Shown one piece after another: positions 1 through 8,600 of a DNA stretch of 10,177 bases (positions are counted from its first letter, which is position 1; each line of letters begins with the position of its first letter). The position numbers were made by a program, and so were the translations under genes. Location of the stretch: NCBI GenBank assembly GCA_946183385.1, contig CAMHBN010000053.1, forward strand, positions 1 to 10,177, written 5' to 3'. The notes under the pieces are model-generated. The model searched no databases. It had not been told where the DNA came from and worked only from the letters and a program-made list of their open reading frames with translations. Source of the stretch: an uncultured Ruminococcus sp. Its GTDB lineage: Bacteria > Bacillota > Clostridia > Oscillospirales > Ruminococcaceae.

Positions 1-1404
1 GAGTACCCCTACGACGGCTCGTGGGGCTATCAGGTGACGGGCTACTACGCTCCGACCTCGCGCTATGGTACTCCCGATGACTTCCGCGCTATGGTGGAGG
101 AATTCCACGAGGCCGGCATAGGCGTCATCCTCGACTGGGTGCCCGCCCACTTCCCGAAGGACGCCGCGGGTCTGTATGAATTCGACGGCACCTGCTGCTA
201 CGAGTACACCGACGACCGCAAGAAGGAGCACAAGGCGTGGGGTACGCGCGTATTCGACTACGGCAAGGCTGAGGTCTGCTCGTTCCTCATTTCAAGCGCA
301 AACTACTGGTTCGACGAGTTCCACGTTGACGGTCTGCGTGTGGACGCGGTGGCTTCTATGCTCTACCTCGACTACGACAGGCGCGACGGCGAATGGGCTG
401 CAAATATCAACGGCGGCAACGAGAACCTCGAGGCTGTCGCCTTCCTGAAGCGCCTCAACGAGGCTGTCTTCTCGAAGCACCCCGACGCTCTCATGATAGC
501 CGAGGAATCGACCGCGTGGCCTTTAGTAACAAAGCCCACCGACATCGGCGGTCTCGGCTTCAACTTCAAGTGGAACATGGGCTGGATGAACGATATGCTC
601 AGCTATATGAGCCTCGACCCGATATACCGCTCGTTCAACCACGACAAGCTCACGTTCTCATTCTTCTACGCATTCTCCGAGAACTATATCCTGCCTATCT
701 CGCACGATGAGGTAGTCTACGGAAAGTGCTCGATGATAAACAAGATGCCCGGCGAGTACGAGCAGAAGTTCGCGTCATACCGCGCTTTTCTCGCTTATAT
801 GATGGCTCACCCGGGTAAGAAGCTCCTCTTCATGGGTCAGGAGTTCGGTCAGATGAACGAGTGGAACTACCAGTCACAGCTCGACTGGAACCTCCTTGAA
901 TTCGACTCGCACCGCAACCTGCTCAAATTCAACGAGAAGCTCAACAAATTCTACGCCGAGAACGCTCCCCTGTGGCAGAACGACGACTCGTGGGGCGGAT
1001 TCAGCTGGATATCCAACGACGACTACAAGCAGAGCGTAATCGCATTCAGACGTATCGACGACAACGGCGACGAGATAATCGCTGTATGCAACTTTGTTCC
1101 CGTCGAGCGCCGCGACTACCGAATTGGCGTCCCCGCAAAGGGCACGTACAAGGTGGTATTCAACACCGACGCGGCTGAGTTCGGCGGGGCGGGACTTTCC
1201 GAGAAGTCCTACAAGTCCGAGGCGATGAGTATGCACGGCTTCGATGACAGCATATCGCTCACGCTCGCTCCCCTGTCGGTAATGTATCTGAAGCTCGCGC
1301 CCGCAAGGAAGAAGGCTGAGAAGCCGTCCTCCGCAAAGGCTCCCGCCGCAAAGAAAGCTAAAGCACCTGCAAAGAGGAGAACAGCCTCCAAAGCAGACAA
1401 ATAA
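1..1404 (+). CDS. glgB: 1,4-alpha-glucan branching enzyme GlgB (GH13), 5' end missing
   Basis: GlgB cuts alpha-1,4 glucan chains and rejoins them as alpha-1,6 branches in cytoplasmic glycogen synthesis. The reading frame is open from base 1, so the start lies outside the window. The 467 visible residues begin inside the GH13 barrel; by comparison with E. coli GlgB, roughly the first 280 residues (N-terminal domains and CBM48) are missing. All four GH13 regions are visible: DWVPAHF at 133-153; [10 protein letters not shown] with the nucleophile Asp at 343-345; AEES with the acid/base Glu at 502-504; and SHDEVVYGK with the HisAsp pair at 703-708. The all-beta C-terminal domain ends near base 1296 and is followed by a 35-residue Lys/Ala-rich tail (1297-1401). 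It is the first visible gene of a glgBCDA operon, with 28 bases to glgC. The identification is firm; only the missing N-terminus is unknown. Confidence 0.97.
   Translation, partial: EYPYDGSWGYQVTGYYAPTSRYGTPDDFRAMVEEFHEAGIGVILDWVPAHFPKDAAGLYEFDGTCCYEYTDDRKKEHKAWGTRVFDYGKAEVCSFLISSANYWFDEFHVDGLRVDAVASMLYLDYDRRDGEWAANINGGNENLEAVAFLKRLNEAVFSKHPDALMIAEESTAWPLVTKPTDIGGLGFNFKWNMGWMNDMLSYMSLDPIYRSFNHDKLTFSFFYAFSENYILPISHDEVVYGKCSMINKMPGEYEQKFASYRAFLAYMMAHPGKKLLFMGQEFGQMNEWNYQSQLDWNLLEFDSHRNLLKFNEKLNKFYAENAPLWQNDDSWGGFSWISNDDYKQSVIAFRRIDDNGDEIIAVCNFVPVERRDYRIGVPAKGTYKVVFNTDAAEFGGAGLSEKSYKSEAMSMHGFDDSISLTLAPLSVMYLKLAPARKKAEKPSSAKAPAAKKAKAPAKRRTASKADK
1297..1401 (+). other. Lys/Ala-rich C-terminal tail of GlgB
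   Basis: The last 35 codons of glgB encode 12 Ala, 10 Lys and 3 Arg with scattered Pro and Ser, with [13 protein letters not shown] runs. It comes after the LSVMYLKL strand that normally closes the GH13 C-terminal beta domain. The composition predicts a disordered, strongly basic extension like histone H1 tails. No function can be read from it; binding to the polyanionic cell interior, nucleic acid or partner proteins is speculation. Confidence 0.8.
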
Positions 1405-1432
1405 TAATGACACAATTTCAGGAGGATAATAT

Positions 1433-2659
1433 ATGTACACCAAGAAAAAAGTTGTAGCAATGCTCCTCGCAGGCGGTCAGGGAAGCAGACTGTACGCTCT
1501 GACCAAGAACGTTGCCAAGCCAGCCGTTCCTTACGGCGGCAAATACCGCCTGATAGACTTCCCGCTCTCGAACTGCACCAATTCGGGTATTGATACAGTA
1601 GGCGTGCTCACGCAGTACCAGCCGCTCGTGCTCAACGAGTACATCGGCAACGGTCAGCCGTGGGACCTCGACAAGCTTAACGGCGGCGTACACGTGCTCC
1701 CGCCCTACGAGACTCAGGCAGGCGCTTCGTGGTACGAGGGCACTGCTAACGCTATCTATCAGAATATGCGCTTCATCGAGAGATATGACCCCGAGTACGT
1801 CGTAGTCCTCGGCGGCGACCACATCTACAAAATGGACTACTCGAAGATGGTGGACTTCCACATCGCAAACGAGGCTGACTGCACCATCTCCGTCATCGAC
1901 GTTCCGCTCGCTGAGGCTTCACGCTTCGGCATAATGATATGCGATGACAAGAATCAGGTGACAGACTTCGTCGAGAAGCCCAAGGAGCCCAAGTCCACCC
2001 TCGCTTCAATGGGTATCTATGTTTTCAGCTGGGACAAGCTCAAGAAGTACCTCATCGAGAACGAGGAGGACGCCAATGCCAAGCGCGACCGCGGCGAGGC
2101 TTGGTCAAAGGACTTCGGCAAGGATATCATAACATCTATGCTCCGCGACAATCAGAGGCTCTTCGCCTACGAGTTCGAGGGCTACTGGAAGGACGTTGGT
2201 ACTCTCGATTCGCTGTGGGAGGCTAATATGGACCTCCTCAACCCGAGCGTTCCCCTCGACCTCTACGACAAGAGCTGGAAGATCTACTCGCGCAGCAGCT
2301 ATATGCCGCCGCAGTACGTAGGCGACAACGCCAACATCGAGAACTCGATGATAGCGGAGGGAAGCTCCGTGAACGGCTCGGTCGACTTCTCCGTACTCTT
2401 CGCGGGTGTCACCGTTGAGGAAGGTGCTACCGTAAACTACAGCATCATCATGCCGGGTACGGTAATCAAGTCGGGCGCGGTAGTCGAATACGCCATCGTG
2501 GGAAGCGACTGCGTCATAGAGAGCGGTGCTCAGATAGGCAAAAGCCCCGAGCAGGTAGAAAACAGAGACGACTGGGGTATCGCAGTTGTCGGACATAACG
2601 TTACGGTGTCTGAGGGTAAGTCAGTCGAGCCCAAGCAGATCATCGGAGAGAATATCTGA
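1433..2659 (+). CDS. glgC: Glucose-1-phosphate adenylyltransferase, catalytic subunit GlgC
   Basis: GlgC converts ATP and glucose-1-phosphate to ADP-glucose and pyrophosphate, the committed step of bacterial glycogen synthesis. The ATG at 1433 has GGAGG at 1421-1425, 7 bases upstream. At 408 residues it has the usual length. The nucleotidyltransferase signature is intact: LAGGQGSRL at 12-20, [15 protein letters not shown] at 29-43, [10 protein letters not shown] at 127-136 with the probable metal-binding catalytic Asp129, FVEKP at 179-183 with Lys182 in the glucose-1-phosphate-binding position, and GYWKDVGT at 250-257. Residues from about 295 to 370 show hexapeptide repeats of a left-handed beta-helix, the C-terminal domain used in subunit assembly. 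It is followed after 14 bases by glgD, a degenerate paralogue, as in the Bacillus/Geobacillus GlgC-GlgD arrangement. Allosteric effectors cannot be read from the sequence. Confidence 0.98.
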   Translation: MYTKKKVVAMLLAGGQGSRLYALTKNVAKPAVPYGGKYRLIDFPLSNCTNSGIDTVGVLTQYQPLVLNEYIGNGQPWDLDKLNGGVHVLPPYETQAGASWYEGTANAIYQNMRFIERYDPEYVVVLGGDHIYKMDYSKMVDFHIANEADCTISVIDVPLAEASRFGIMICDDKNQVTDFVEKPKEPKSTLASMGIYVFSWDKLKKYLIENEEDANAKRDRGEAWSKDFGKDIITSMLRDNQRLFAYEFEGYWKDVGTLDSLWEANMDLLNPSVPLDLYDKSWKIYSRSSYMPPQYVGDNANIENSMIAEGSSVNGSVDFSVLFAGVTVEEGATVNYSIIMPGTVIKSGAVVEYAIVGSDCVIESGAQIGKSPEQVENRDDWGIAVVGHNVTVSEGKSVEPKQIIGENI

Positions 2660-2673
2660 TCGGAGGAATCATA

Positions 2674-3798
2674 ATGAGCAGTGTTAATTATAATGTATTA
2701 GGTCTGATATTCGCGAGTATGCATGACTCCTACGTCAGCGAGCTCACGAAGCAGAGAACCATGGGCTCCATCCCGTTCGGAGGTCGATACAGGCTCATCG
2801 ACTTCCCGCTTTCCAATTTCGTTAATTCGGGCGTGTCCGAGGTCGGCGTAATCACGAAGTCGAACTACGGCTCGCTCCTCGACCACCTCGGCTCGGGCCG
2901 TGACTGGGATCTCTCACGTAAGAAGGGCGGTCTGCACCTGCTGCCTCCGTACAGCCAGACAGGCGGCATATACAAGGGCAGACTCGACGCTCTGAGCAAT
3001 ATCTGGAGCTACGTCGAGCACTCGAATGCGGGATACGTTATCATGTCGAGCTGCGACGTCGTAGCGACAGTAGACTTCAATCCCGTGCTCAAGCAGCACA
3101 AGGAAACAGAGGCTGACATCACCCTCATCTACAGCAGGGGCGCTTATGACAACGAGAAGAACAACTGCGCGACAATACTCGAATTCAACGAGGACAACAC
3201 CCTCAGCGGCGTGCTCGTTGACCCCGTTATGTCGGGTGAGTGCAACCAGTGGCTCGATATGATGATAGTGACAAAGGACTTTCTGAAGAAGATAGTATCC
3301 GACGCTGCAAGCCGCAATCTCTACAGCTTCACAAGAGAGATACTCCAGAACAGCTCGAACGACTACAAGATACTCGGCTACGAGCACAAGGACTTCTTCG
3401 TCCGCATCGACAGCGTGCAGAACTACTACCTTGCAAATATGATGCTCCTCCAGAAGGAGAAGAGAGACGCCCTGTTCAGGAAGGGACAGCCCGTCTACAC
3501 CAAGATAGGCGACAATGCTCCCGTCAAGTACGGTCTTGAATCAAGCATAAAGGATTCGCTCATAGCCGACGGCTGCGTCATCGAGGGTACGGTCGAGAAC
3601 TCTATCCTCTTCCGCGGCGTTAAGGTCGGCAAGGGCGCTGTCATCAGAGACTCAATTATAATGCAGGCTACCAAGGTAGGCAGCAATTGCAGCATCTCCT
3701 CCGTCATCACCGACAAGAACGTCGAGATAAGCGACAACAAGGTGCTCACGGGCTCTGAGACGTATCCGCTCTATATAGGCAAAAACGGTAAGATCTAA
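2674..3798 (+). CDS. glgD: GlgD, non-canonical ADP-glucose pyrophosphorylase subunit
   Basis: GlgD is a 374-residue paralogue of GlgC. In Firmicutes where the pair has been studied, it forms a mixed tetramer with GlgC and has little activity alone. The ATG at 2674 has GGAGG at 2662-2666. The fold is preserved: [15 protein letters not shown] at 34-48 matches GlgC, and hexapeptide repeats run from about 285 to 355. The ATP loop is gone: the LAGGQGSRL stretch of GlgC aligns with an unrelated FASMHDSYV stretch at 13-21. GGDH is replaced by SCDV at 126-129, which keeps an Asp at 128. The EKP lysine is replaced in VDP at 182-184, and WKDVGT becomes VRIDSV at 243-248. I infer a regulatory or structural role. 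Its place directly between glgC and glgA supports co-expression. Confidence 0.96.
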   Translation: MSSVNYNVLGLIFASMHDSYVSELTKQRTMGSIPFGGRYRLIDFPLSNFVNSGVSEVGVITKSNYGSLLDHLGSGRDWDLSRKKGGLHLLPPYSQTGGIYKGRLDALSNIWSYVEHSNAGYVIMSSCDVVATVDFNPVLKQHKETEADITLIYSRGAYDNEKNNCATILEFNEDNTLSGVLVDPVMSGECNQWLDMMIVTKDFLKKIVSDAASRNLYSFTREILQNSSNDYKILGYEHKDFFVRIDSVQNYYLANMMLLQKEKRDALFRKGQPVYTKIGDNAPVKYGLESSIKDSLIADGCVIEGTVENSILFRGVKVGKGAVIRDSIIMQATKVGSNCSISSVITDKNVEISDNKVLTGSETYPLYIGKNGKI

Positions 3799-3809
3799 GG
3801 GATCGGTGG
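3797..3809 (+). promoter_or_regulatory. Ambiguous ribosome binding region of glgA
   Basis: Two weak Shine-Dalgarno-like stretches precede glgA. AAGGGA (3797-3802) overlaps the glgD stop codon and is 8 bases from an in-frame TTG at 3811. GGTGG (3805-3809) is 7 bases from ATG at 3817. Neither is as good as the GGAGG sites of glgC and glgD, so glgA may be translated less or coupled to the end of glgD. Confidence 0.45.
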
Positions 3810-3816
3810 TTTGCGT

Positions 3817-5238
3817 ATGAAAATTCTTTTTGCTGCCAGCGAGGCTGTACCGTATGCAGCCTCGGGCGGTCTCGCCGATGTGGTCGGCTCGCTCCCGAAG
3901 GCTATAAGCGCCAAGGGACACGAGTGCGCGGTAGTTATCCCGCTGTACCAGTCGATAAAGCCCGAACTTCGCGGGGATATGGAGTTCATCACCAATATCA
4001 CCGTTGACGTATCGTGGCGCAAGCAGTACTGCGGCATCTACAGCACCGAGCGCGACGGCGTTACCTACTTCTTCATCGACAACGAATACTACTTCCAGAG
4101 AGAGGGTATGTACGGCTTCTACGACGACTGCGAGAGATTCGTTTTCTTCGACCGCGCCGTACTCGAAATGATAAAGTATATCGGCTTCAAGCCTGATATC
4201 ATCAGCTGCAACGACTGGCAGACCGCGCTGATACCTGTTTACTATCAGGTATATTATAAATATCAGCAGGGCTATGACAGGATAAAGACCGTATTCACCA
4301 TACACAATATCGAGTATCAGGGAAAATACGGCAAGGAGGTCCTCAGCGAGGTAATGGGTATCCCCTCCTACAATGCGGGACTTCTCGAATATGACGGCTA
4401 CATCAATATGCTCAAGGGAGCCGTCGAGACCTCAGACAAGCTGATAACCGTCTCCCCGAGCTATGCATGGGAGATACTCGACCCGTGGTACGCCCACGGT
4501 CTCGACCGTATCCTCGTCACGAAGCAGTACAAGCTTCAGGGCATAATGAACGGTATCGACACCAAGCTCTACGACCCCGCCAACGACCCGTTCATAGCAT
4601 GGCGCTTCACAGCCGACAACCTGCTGGGCAAGGTGAAGTGCAAGACGGAGCTCCTCAGTGAGCTCGGTATGCACGACAACGGCGAGCCGCTCATCGGTAT
4701 CGTTACGCGACTCGTCCGCCACAAGGGCATCGACCTCATCCGCTGCGTCTTTGAGGAGATAGTCAGGAGCGGCGTGAAGTTCGCAGTCCTCGGAAGCGGC
4801 GAGAAGATGTATGAGGACTTCTTCCTCGAGATGGCAAGGCGCTATCCCGAGAACGTATCTGTGAATACAGGATTCATCCCCGAGCTGTCACATAAGATAT
4901 ACGCGGGAGCGGATATGTTCCTGATGCCGTCGCAGAGTGAGCCGTGCGGTCTTGCTCAGATGATAGCGATGCGCTACGGCACTATCCCGATAGTGCGCGA
5001 GACAGGCGGTCTGCGTGACTCCGTCCGCGACAACGGCGGCGAGAACGGCAACGGCTTCACGTTCAAGACATACAACGCGTTCGATATGCTCGATGCGGTT
5101 TGGCGAGCCAAGCGCGACTATTATGACTCCGGCTGCTGGGAGGATCTCGTAAAGAGAGCGATGAGCTGTGATTTCAGCTGGTCAGCATCAGCAGATACCT
5201 ATATTGAAACATTCCGGGAAATGATACAGGAACAATGA
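3817..5238 (+). CDS. glgA: Glycogen synthase GlgA (GT5, ADP-glucose type)
   Basis: GlgA adds glucose from ADP-glucose to the non-reducing end of alpha-1,4 glucan. I chose ATG 3817 because it gives the family N-terminus (MKILFAASEAVP) at 473 residues; an in-frame TTG at 3811 would add two residues. Visible GT5 features are SGGLADV at 16-22, GIVTRLVRHKG at 294-304 with Arg298 and Lys303 in the positions of the phosphate-binding E. coli pair, and SEPCGL with probable catalytic Glu375, followed by RETGGLRDSV. The Lys of the usual KxGGL(A/G)D motif, which contacts ADP-glucose in E. coli GlgA, is Ala15 here; from memory, some other clostridial GlgAs share this. It is the last gene of the operon, 18 bases after glgD and followed by a strong terminator. 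The carboxyl-terminal domain is complete. Confidence 0.97.
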   Translation: MKILFAASEAVPYAASGGLADVVGSLPKAISAKGHECAVVIPLYQSIKPELRGDMEFITNITVDVSWRKQYCGIYSTERDGVTYFFIDNEYYFQREGMYGFYDDCERFVFFDRAVLEMIKYIGFKPDIISCNDWQTALIPVYYQVYYKYQQGYDRIKTVFTIHNIEYQGKYGKEVLSEVMGIPSYNAGLLEYDGYINMLKGAVETSDKLITVSPSYAWEILDPWYAHGLDRILVTKQYKLQGIMNGIDTKLYDPANDPFIAWRFTADNLLGKVKCKTELLSELGMHDNGEPLIGIVTRLVRHKGIDLIRCVFEEIVRSGVKFAVLGSGEKMYEDFFLEMARRYPENVSVNTGFIPELSHKIYAGADMFLMPSQSEPCGLAQMIAMRYGTIPIVRETGGLRDSVRDNGGENGNGFTFKTYNAFDMLDAVWRAKRDYYDSGCWEDLVKRAMSCDFSWSASADTYIETFREMIQEQ

Positions 5239-5252
5239 TCTGAAATTTGTAC

Positions 5253-5265
5253 GCACAAAAAGTGC
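5253..5265 (+). other. Small hairpin between glgA and its terminator
   Basis: GCAC and GTGC form a 4-bp stem around an AAAAA loop, 5 bases before the terminator stem. It is too short to act alone; it may simply be chance or add to the structure of the transcript end. Confidence 0.25.
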
Positions 5266-5270
5266 TATTT

Positions 5271-5303
5271 AAGGCTCTCCGCAAGGGGAGCCTTATTTTT
5301 ATT
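5271..5303 (+). terminator. Rho-independent terminator of the glg operon
   Basis: A 10-bp stem (5271-5280 with 5285-5294, one G-U pair) is closed by a GCAA tetraloop and followed by ATTTTTATT. It lies 32 bases after the glgA stop. The reverse strand has no T-run immediately after the stem, so it acts on + strand transcripts only. Confidence 0.93.
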
Positions 5304-5433
5304 GCGGTTGTCCGTACAATTTAAAATTTGTCCGAATGGTAATTTAATGACATTGCTGATTAAATATGTGAATTATACCTGTTTTTCAAAATCCGCTATT
5401 TTACGCGGTTTCAAGCTTGCAGCCGAAGCTGTC

Positions 5434-5454
5434 GATTTGCAAAATTGCTAAATC
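5434..5454. repeat. Inverted repeat, possible upstream operator
   Basis: GATTTGCAA (5434-5442) is mirrored by TTGCAAATC, interrupted by one extra T (5445-5454), around a 2-base centre. The centre is too tight for an RNA hairpin, so a DNA-binding dimer site is more plausible. It lies about 80 bases upstream of the proposed -35. No known regulator consensus is matched with certainty. Confidence 0.4.
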
Positions 5455-5505
5455 ATTCTACTTGTTAAAAACATGAATTTCATAAAAAAATGCTGTATTT
5501 TATTC

Positions 5506-5530
5506 AAAACGTACACCTTTTCTACGTTTT
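5506..5530. promoter_or_regulatory. Perfect 8-9-8 inverted repeat next to the -35, candidate regulator site
   Basis: AAAACGTA (5506-5513) and TACGTTTT (5523-5530) are exact reverse complements separated by 9 bases. The right arm ends 5 bases before the proposed -35 box, placing the centre near -54 from the predicted start of transcription. This is a typical position for an activator dimer. The arms are about one helical turn and a half apart centre to centre (17 bases). The regulator is unknown. Confidence 0.5.
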
Positions 5531-5535
5531 TTCGG

Positions 5536-5565
5536 TTGTCAAACAGAGTATAAATATTGTAAAAT
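5536..5565 (+). promoter_or_regulatory. Sigma-A-type promoter of the GH43/CE1 enzyme gene
   Basis: TTGTCA (5536-5541) and TAAAAT (5560-5565) each match the consensus at 5 of 6 bases, with an 18-base spacer. Transcription would start near 5572 and give a leader of about 46 bases. It lies well downstream of the glg terminator, making the enzyme gene an independent unit. Confidence 0.6.
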
Positions 5566-5590
5566 TGTATTAATAGAATATTAATATAAA

Positions 5591-5606
5591 CTAAGAATAA
5601 TCTTAG
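5591..5606 (+). promoter_or_regulatory. Leader hairpin touching the ribosome site
   Basis: CTAAGA (5591-5596), loop ATAA, and TCTTAG (5601-5606) form a perfect 6-bp stem. Its 3' arm shares two bases with the AGGAGG Shine-Dalgarno at 5605-5610, which is 7 bases before the ATG at 5618. It could slow ribosome loading, stabilise the mRNA 5' end, or be a DNA operator. Confidence 0.45.
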
Positions 5607-5617
5607 GAGGGTTAATC

Positions 5618-8600
5618 ATGAATGTATTTAAAAGATTCTTGTCGGGTACAGTCCTCACAGCTGTCGCCGCGATGAGCGTCGGTACAGTTGTGCCGCAGAT
5701 CCGGAATGAGGTAGTTCCCATGCAGGCTTCTGCCGCAGGAACAGTCAACAACCCGATAATCTGGGCTGACGTACCCGACGACGACATCATCCGTGTAGGC
5801 GATACCTATTATATGGTAAGCACTACGATGTTCTTCAGCCCCGGCGCTCCCATCATGAAGTCCAAGGACCTCGCCAACTGGGAGATATGCAACTACGTTT
5901 TCGATACCTACGCAAACGGCGATGTTCAGAATCTCAAGAACGGCAAGAACGACTACTCTCACGGACAGTGGGCTACCAGTCTCCGCTACAATGAGAAGAA
6001 GAAAAAGTACTACGCTTTCTTCGGAAGCTACGGCTCGAACAAGTCGTACATCTGCTCCACCGACGATATCGAGAACGGCGAGTGGTCACGCGTTGAGCTC
6101 AACGGTATGTACCACGACGCTTCCATGCTCTTCGATGACGACGGAAGAAACTACCTTGTTTACGGCGCAGGCGGTACCTGCAACATCAAGGAGTTCAACT
6201 CCGATATGACAGGCTGGAAATCGGGCGGTCTGGAGAAGCAGCTCTTCAAGACCAACTTCAACAACCTCGCAGGCGAGGGCTGGCATATCCACAAGATAAA
6301 CGGATACTACTATATACTCGGCATCGCATGGCCTTCGGGTCACGGCAGACTTGAGTTCTGCTACCGTTCAAAGAGCCTCTCGGGAAGCTGGGAGAACAAG
6401 ACTCTCCTCGATTCAAGCCTCGGCTCTTACGGCGCAGGCGTTGCACAGGGCGGTATCGTTGATACTCCCGACGGCAAGTGGTACGCTCTCTTGTTCCAGG
6501 ATCACGGTGCTGTAGGACGTATCCCCGTTCTCGTTCCCGTAACATGGCAGAACGACTGGCCGATGATGGGCGTGAACGGCAAGGCTCCCATCACCCTCGA
6601 CCTCGGTACCTCCAAGGGTACTGACGTTGCGGGCGATGACAGCTTCGACTACAGCTCAAATGACCTTGCTCTCGAATGGTCGTGGAACCACAACCCCGAC
6701 AACACAGCATGGTCGGTTACAGAGCGTCCCGGCTGGCTCCGTCTGAAGAACAAGAATATGGCTTCACACCTGCTCAACGCAAAAAATACTCTTACAATGC
6801 GTACAGAGGGTCCTGCGTGCAGCAGCTACATCAAGCTTGATGCCTCCAATATGAAGGCAGGCGACTACGCAGGTCTTTCGGCATTCCAGCTCAAGTACGG
6901 CTGTATCGGCGTTTACGTCAACGACAGCGGTCAGAAGAAGGTCTATATGTCCATCAACAGCGGCAGCGAGGTCGGCAACAGTGCCAACAAGATCGTCGCC
7001 GAGCAGAATATGACAGGCAATGAGGTATACCTCAAGGTAGACTTCAAGTTCGCTACCGTTAATGCAGACGGAAGCTCGTCGAACAACATCGACAAGGCTA
7101 ACTTCTACTACTCTTATGACGGTCAGAACTGGACAAAGCTCGGTCAGGAGCTCTCGATGAGCTATGACCTCAAGCTCTTCACAGGCTACCGCAGCGGTAT
7201 CTACAGCTATCCTACGAAGTCTACAGGCGGCTACGCTGACATCGACTTCTTCGAGTACGACCGTACTATGTATAACGGCTGCAACGGAAGCAAGGTGCTC
7301 AGCGGCTCTCCCGTTGTTATAGAGCCCGACGATGACGGCTACTACTTCCACAACACATTCGAGGACGGCACAAATTCATGGACAGGCAGAGGCTCCGCTT
7401 CTGTTGAGTCAAGCAGCAAGGCAAGCTACGACGGCAGCAAGTCACTCTACTGCTCGGGCAGAGCGGCTGCATGGAACGGTGCTTCCCGCACACTCGGTTC
7501 AGTATTCAAGGCTGGCGAGGAGTACAGCTTCAGCGTTGACGCTATGTACGACGAAGGAAGCTCCGCTTCACAGACCTTCCACCTCACTCTCCAGTATACA
7601 GACGCAAGCGGTGAGACTGCTTACGACAAGATCGCTACTGTTGAGGGTACGAAGGGCGAATGGTTCCAGCTCGCAAATACAAATTACAAGATCCCCGAGG
7701 GTTCATCGGGCTACAGCTTCTACGTTGAGACAGACGACGGCACCGACAGCTTCTACATCGACGAGGCTATCGGCGGCGTAGCAGGCACAAAGGTAAACGG
7801 TCCCAAGTCAGTCAGCGTTATCCCCGGTGATATCAACAGCGACGGCAGAGTTGACACATTCGACCTCGTCCTCGCAAGAAAGGGCATAATCGACGGCTTC
7901 AAGGACAAGACAGCCGAGAAGGCTGCCGACGTTGACAAGAGCGGCAAATTTGAGGTAAATGACCTCGTTGCTCTCAACAACTTCATCCTCGGCAAGAACA
8001 AGACATTCGCTGCAGTAACTACCAAGACCACTACAACTACTGCTCCCGCAACTACGACCACCACAACAACAAAGAGCAACTTCAACTACAACGCAAACCT
8101 CCAGTACCGCGCTAACGATAACTACCTCAAGAGCGCGTGTCCTCAGTCCGGTAAGGTGATCAAGGAGAGCTACAGCGGTATCAACGGCAACAAGTCGCTC
8201 AATGTTTACCTCCCCTACGGCTATGACGATACCAAGAAGTACAATGTATTCTACCTCATGCACGGCGGCGGAGAAAATGAGAATACCTGCTTCAGCAACG
8301 ATGTTAAGATGAACCAGATCCTCGACTGGATGATAAAGAACGGCGAGATCGAGCCCATGATCGTTGTTTGTCCTACATTCAACGGCTGTCCTTCCAACGA
8401 CGGAAACATGGGCGCAGGTACAGTTTGGAACGAGATGCGTCAGAGCATCATCCCCTTCGTTGAGAAGAAGTACTCCACTTATGCTAACAAGGACACCTCA
8501 CTTGACAGCCTCAAGGCTTCAAGATTCCACCGCGCTTACGGCGGCTTCTCGATGGGCGGCGGTTCAACATGGAACAACCTCATCAACAACCTCGATATCA

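Larger units (their letters stand above)
5304..5535. other. AT-rich intergenic region without a convincing gene
   Basis: This part of the 379-base gap between glgA and the xylan enzyme gene is clearly richer in A and T than the genes around it. It holds TTGTCCG twice (5308-5314 and 5328-5334) flanking an imperfect ACAATTT/AATTTGT inverted repeat, and two better inverted repeats listed separately. A 34-codon ORF (5347-5451) has no ribosome site and is not called. No RNA gene or riboswitch was recognised. Confidence 0.6.

Noticed and set aside
3652..4305. 217-codon open frame on the - strand across the glgD-glgA junction
   Set aside because: Low-complexity, Val/Leu-rich translation typical of an antisense shadow; both + strand genes there are certain.
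5347..5451. 34-codon ATG ORF in the intergenic region
   Set aside because: No ribosome site, no promoter in a suitable place and no recognisable features; such short frames are expected by chance.
5506..5532. Inverted repeat followed by T-run read as a terminator
   Set aside because: The stem has only two G-C pairs and a 9-base loop, and it sits just upstream of a promoter; a DNA-binding site is more likely.
8018..8077. Possible slippage-prone microsatellite
   Set aside because: The Thr codons are mixed, so the DNA is not a long exact repeat; it is treated as a protein linker.
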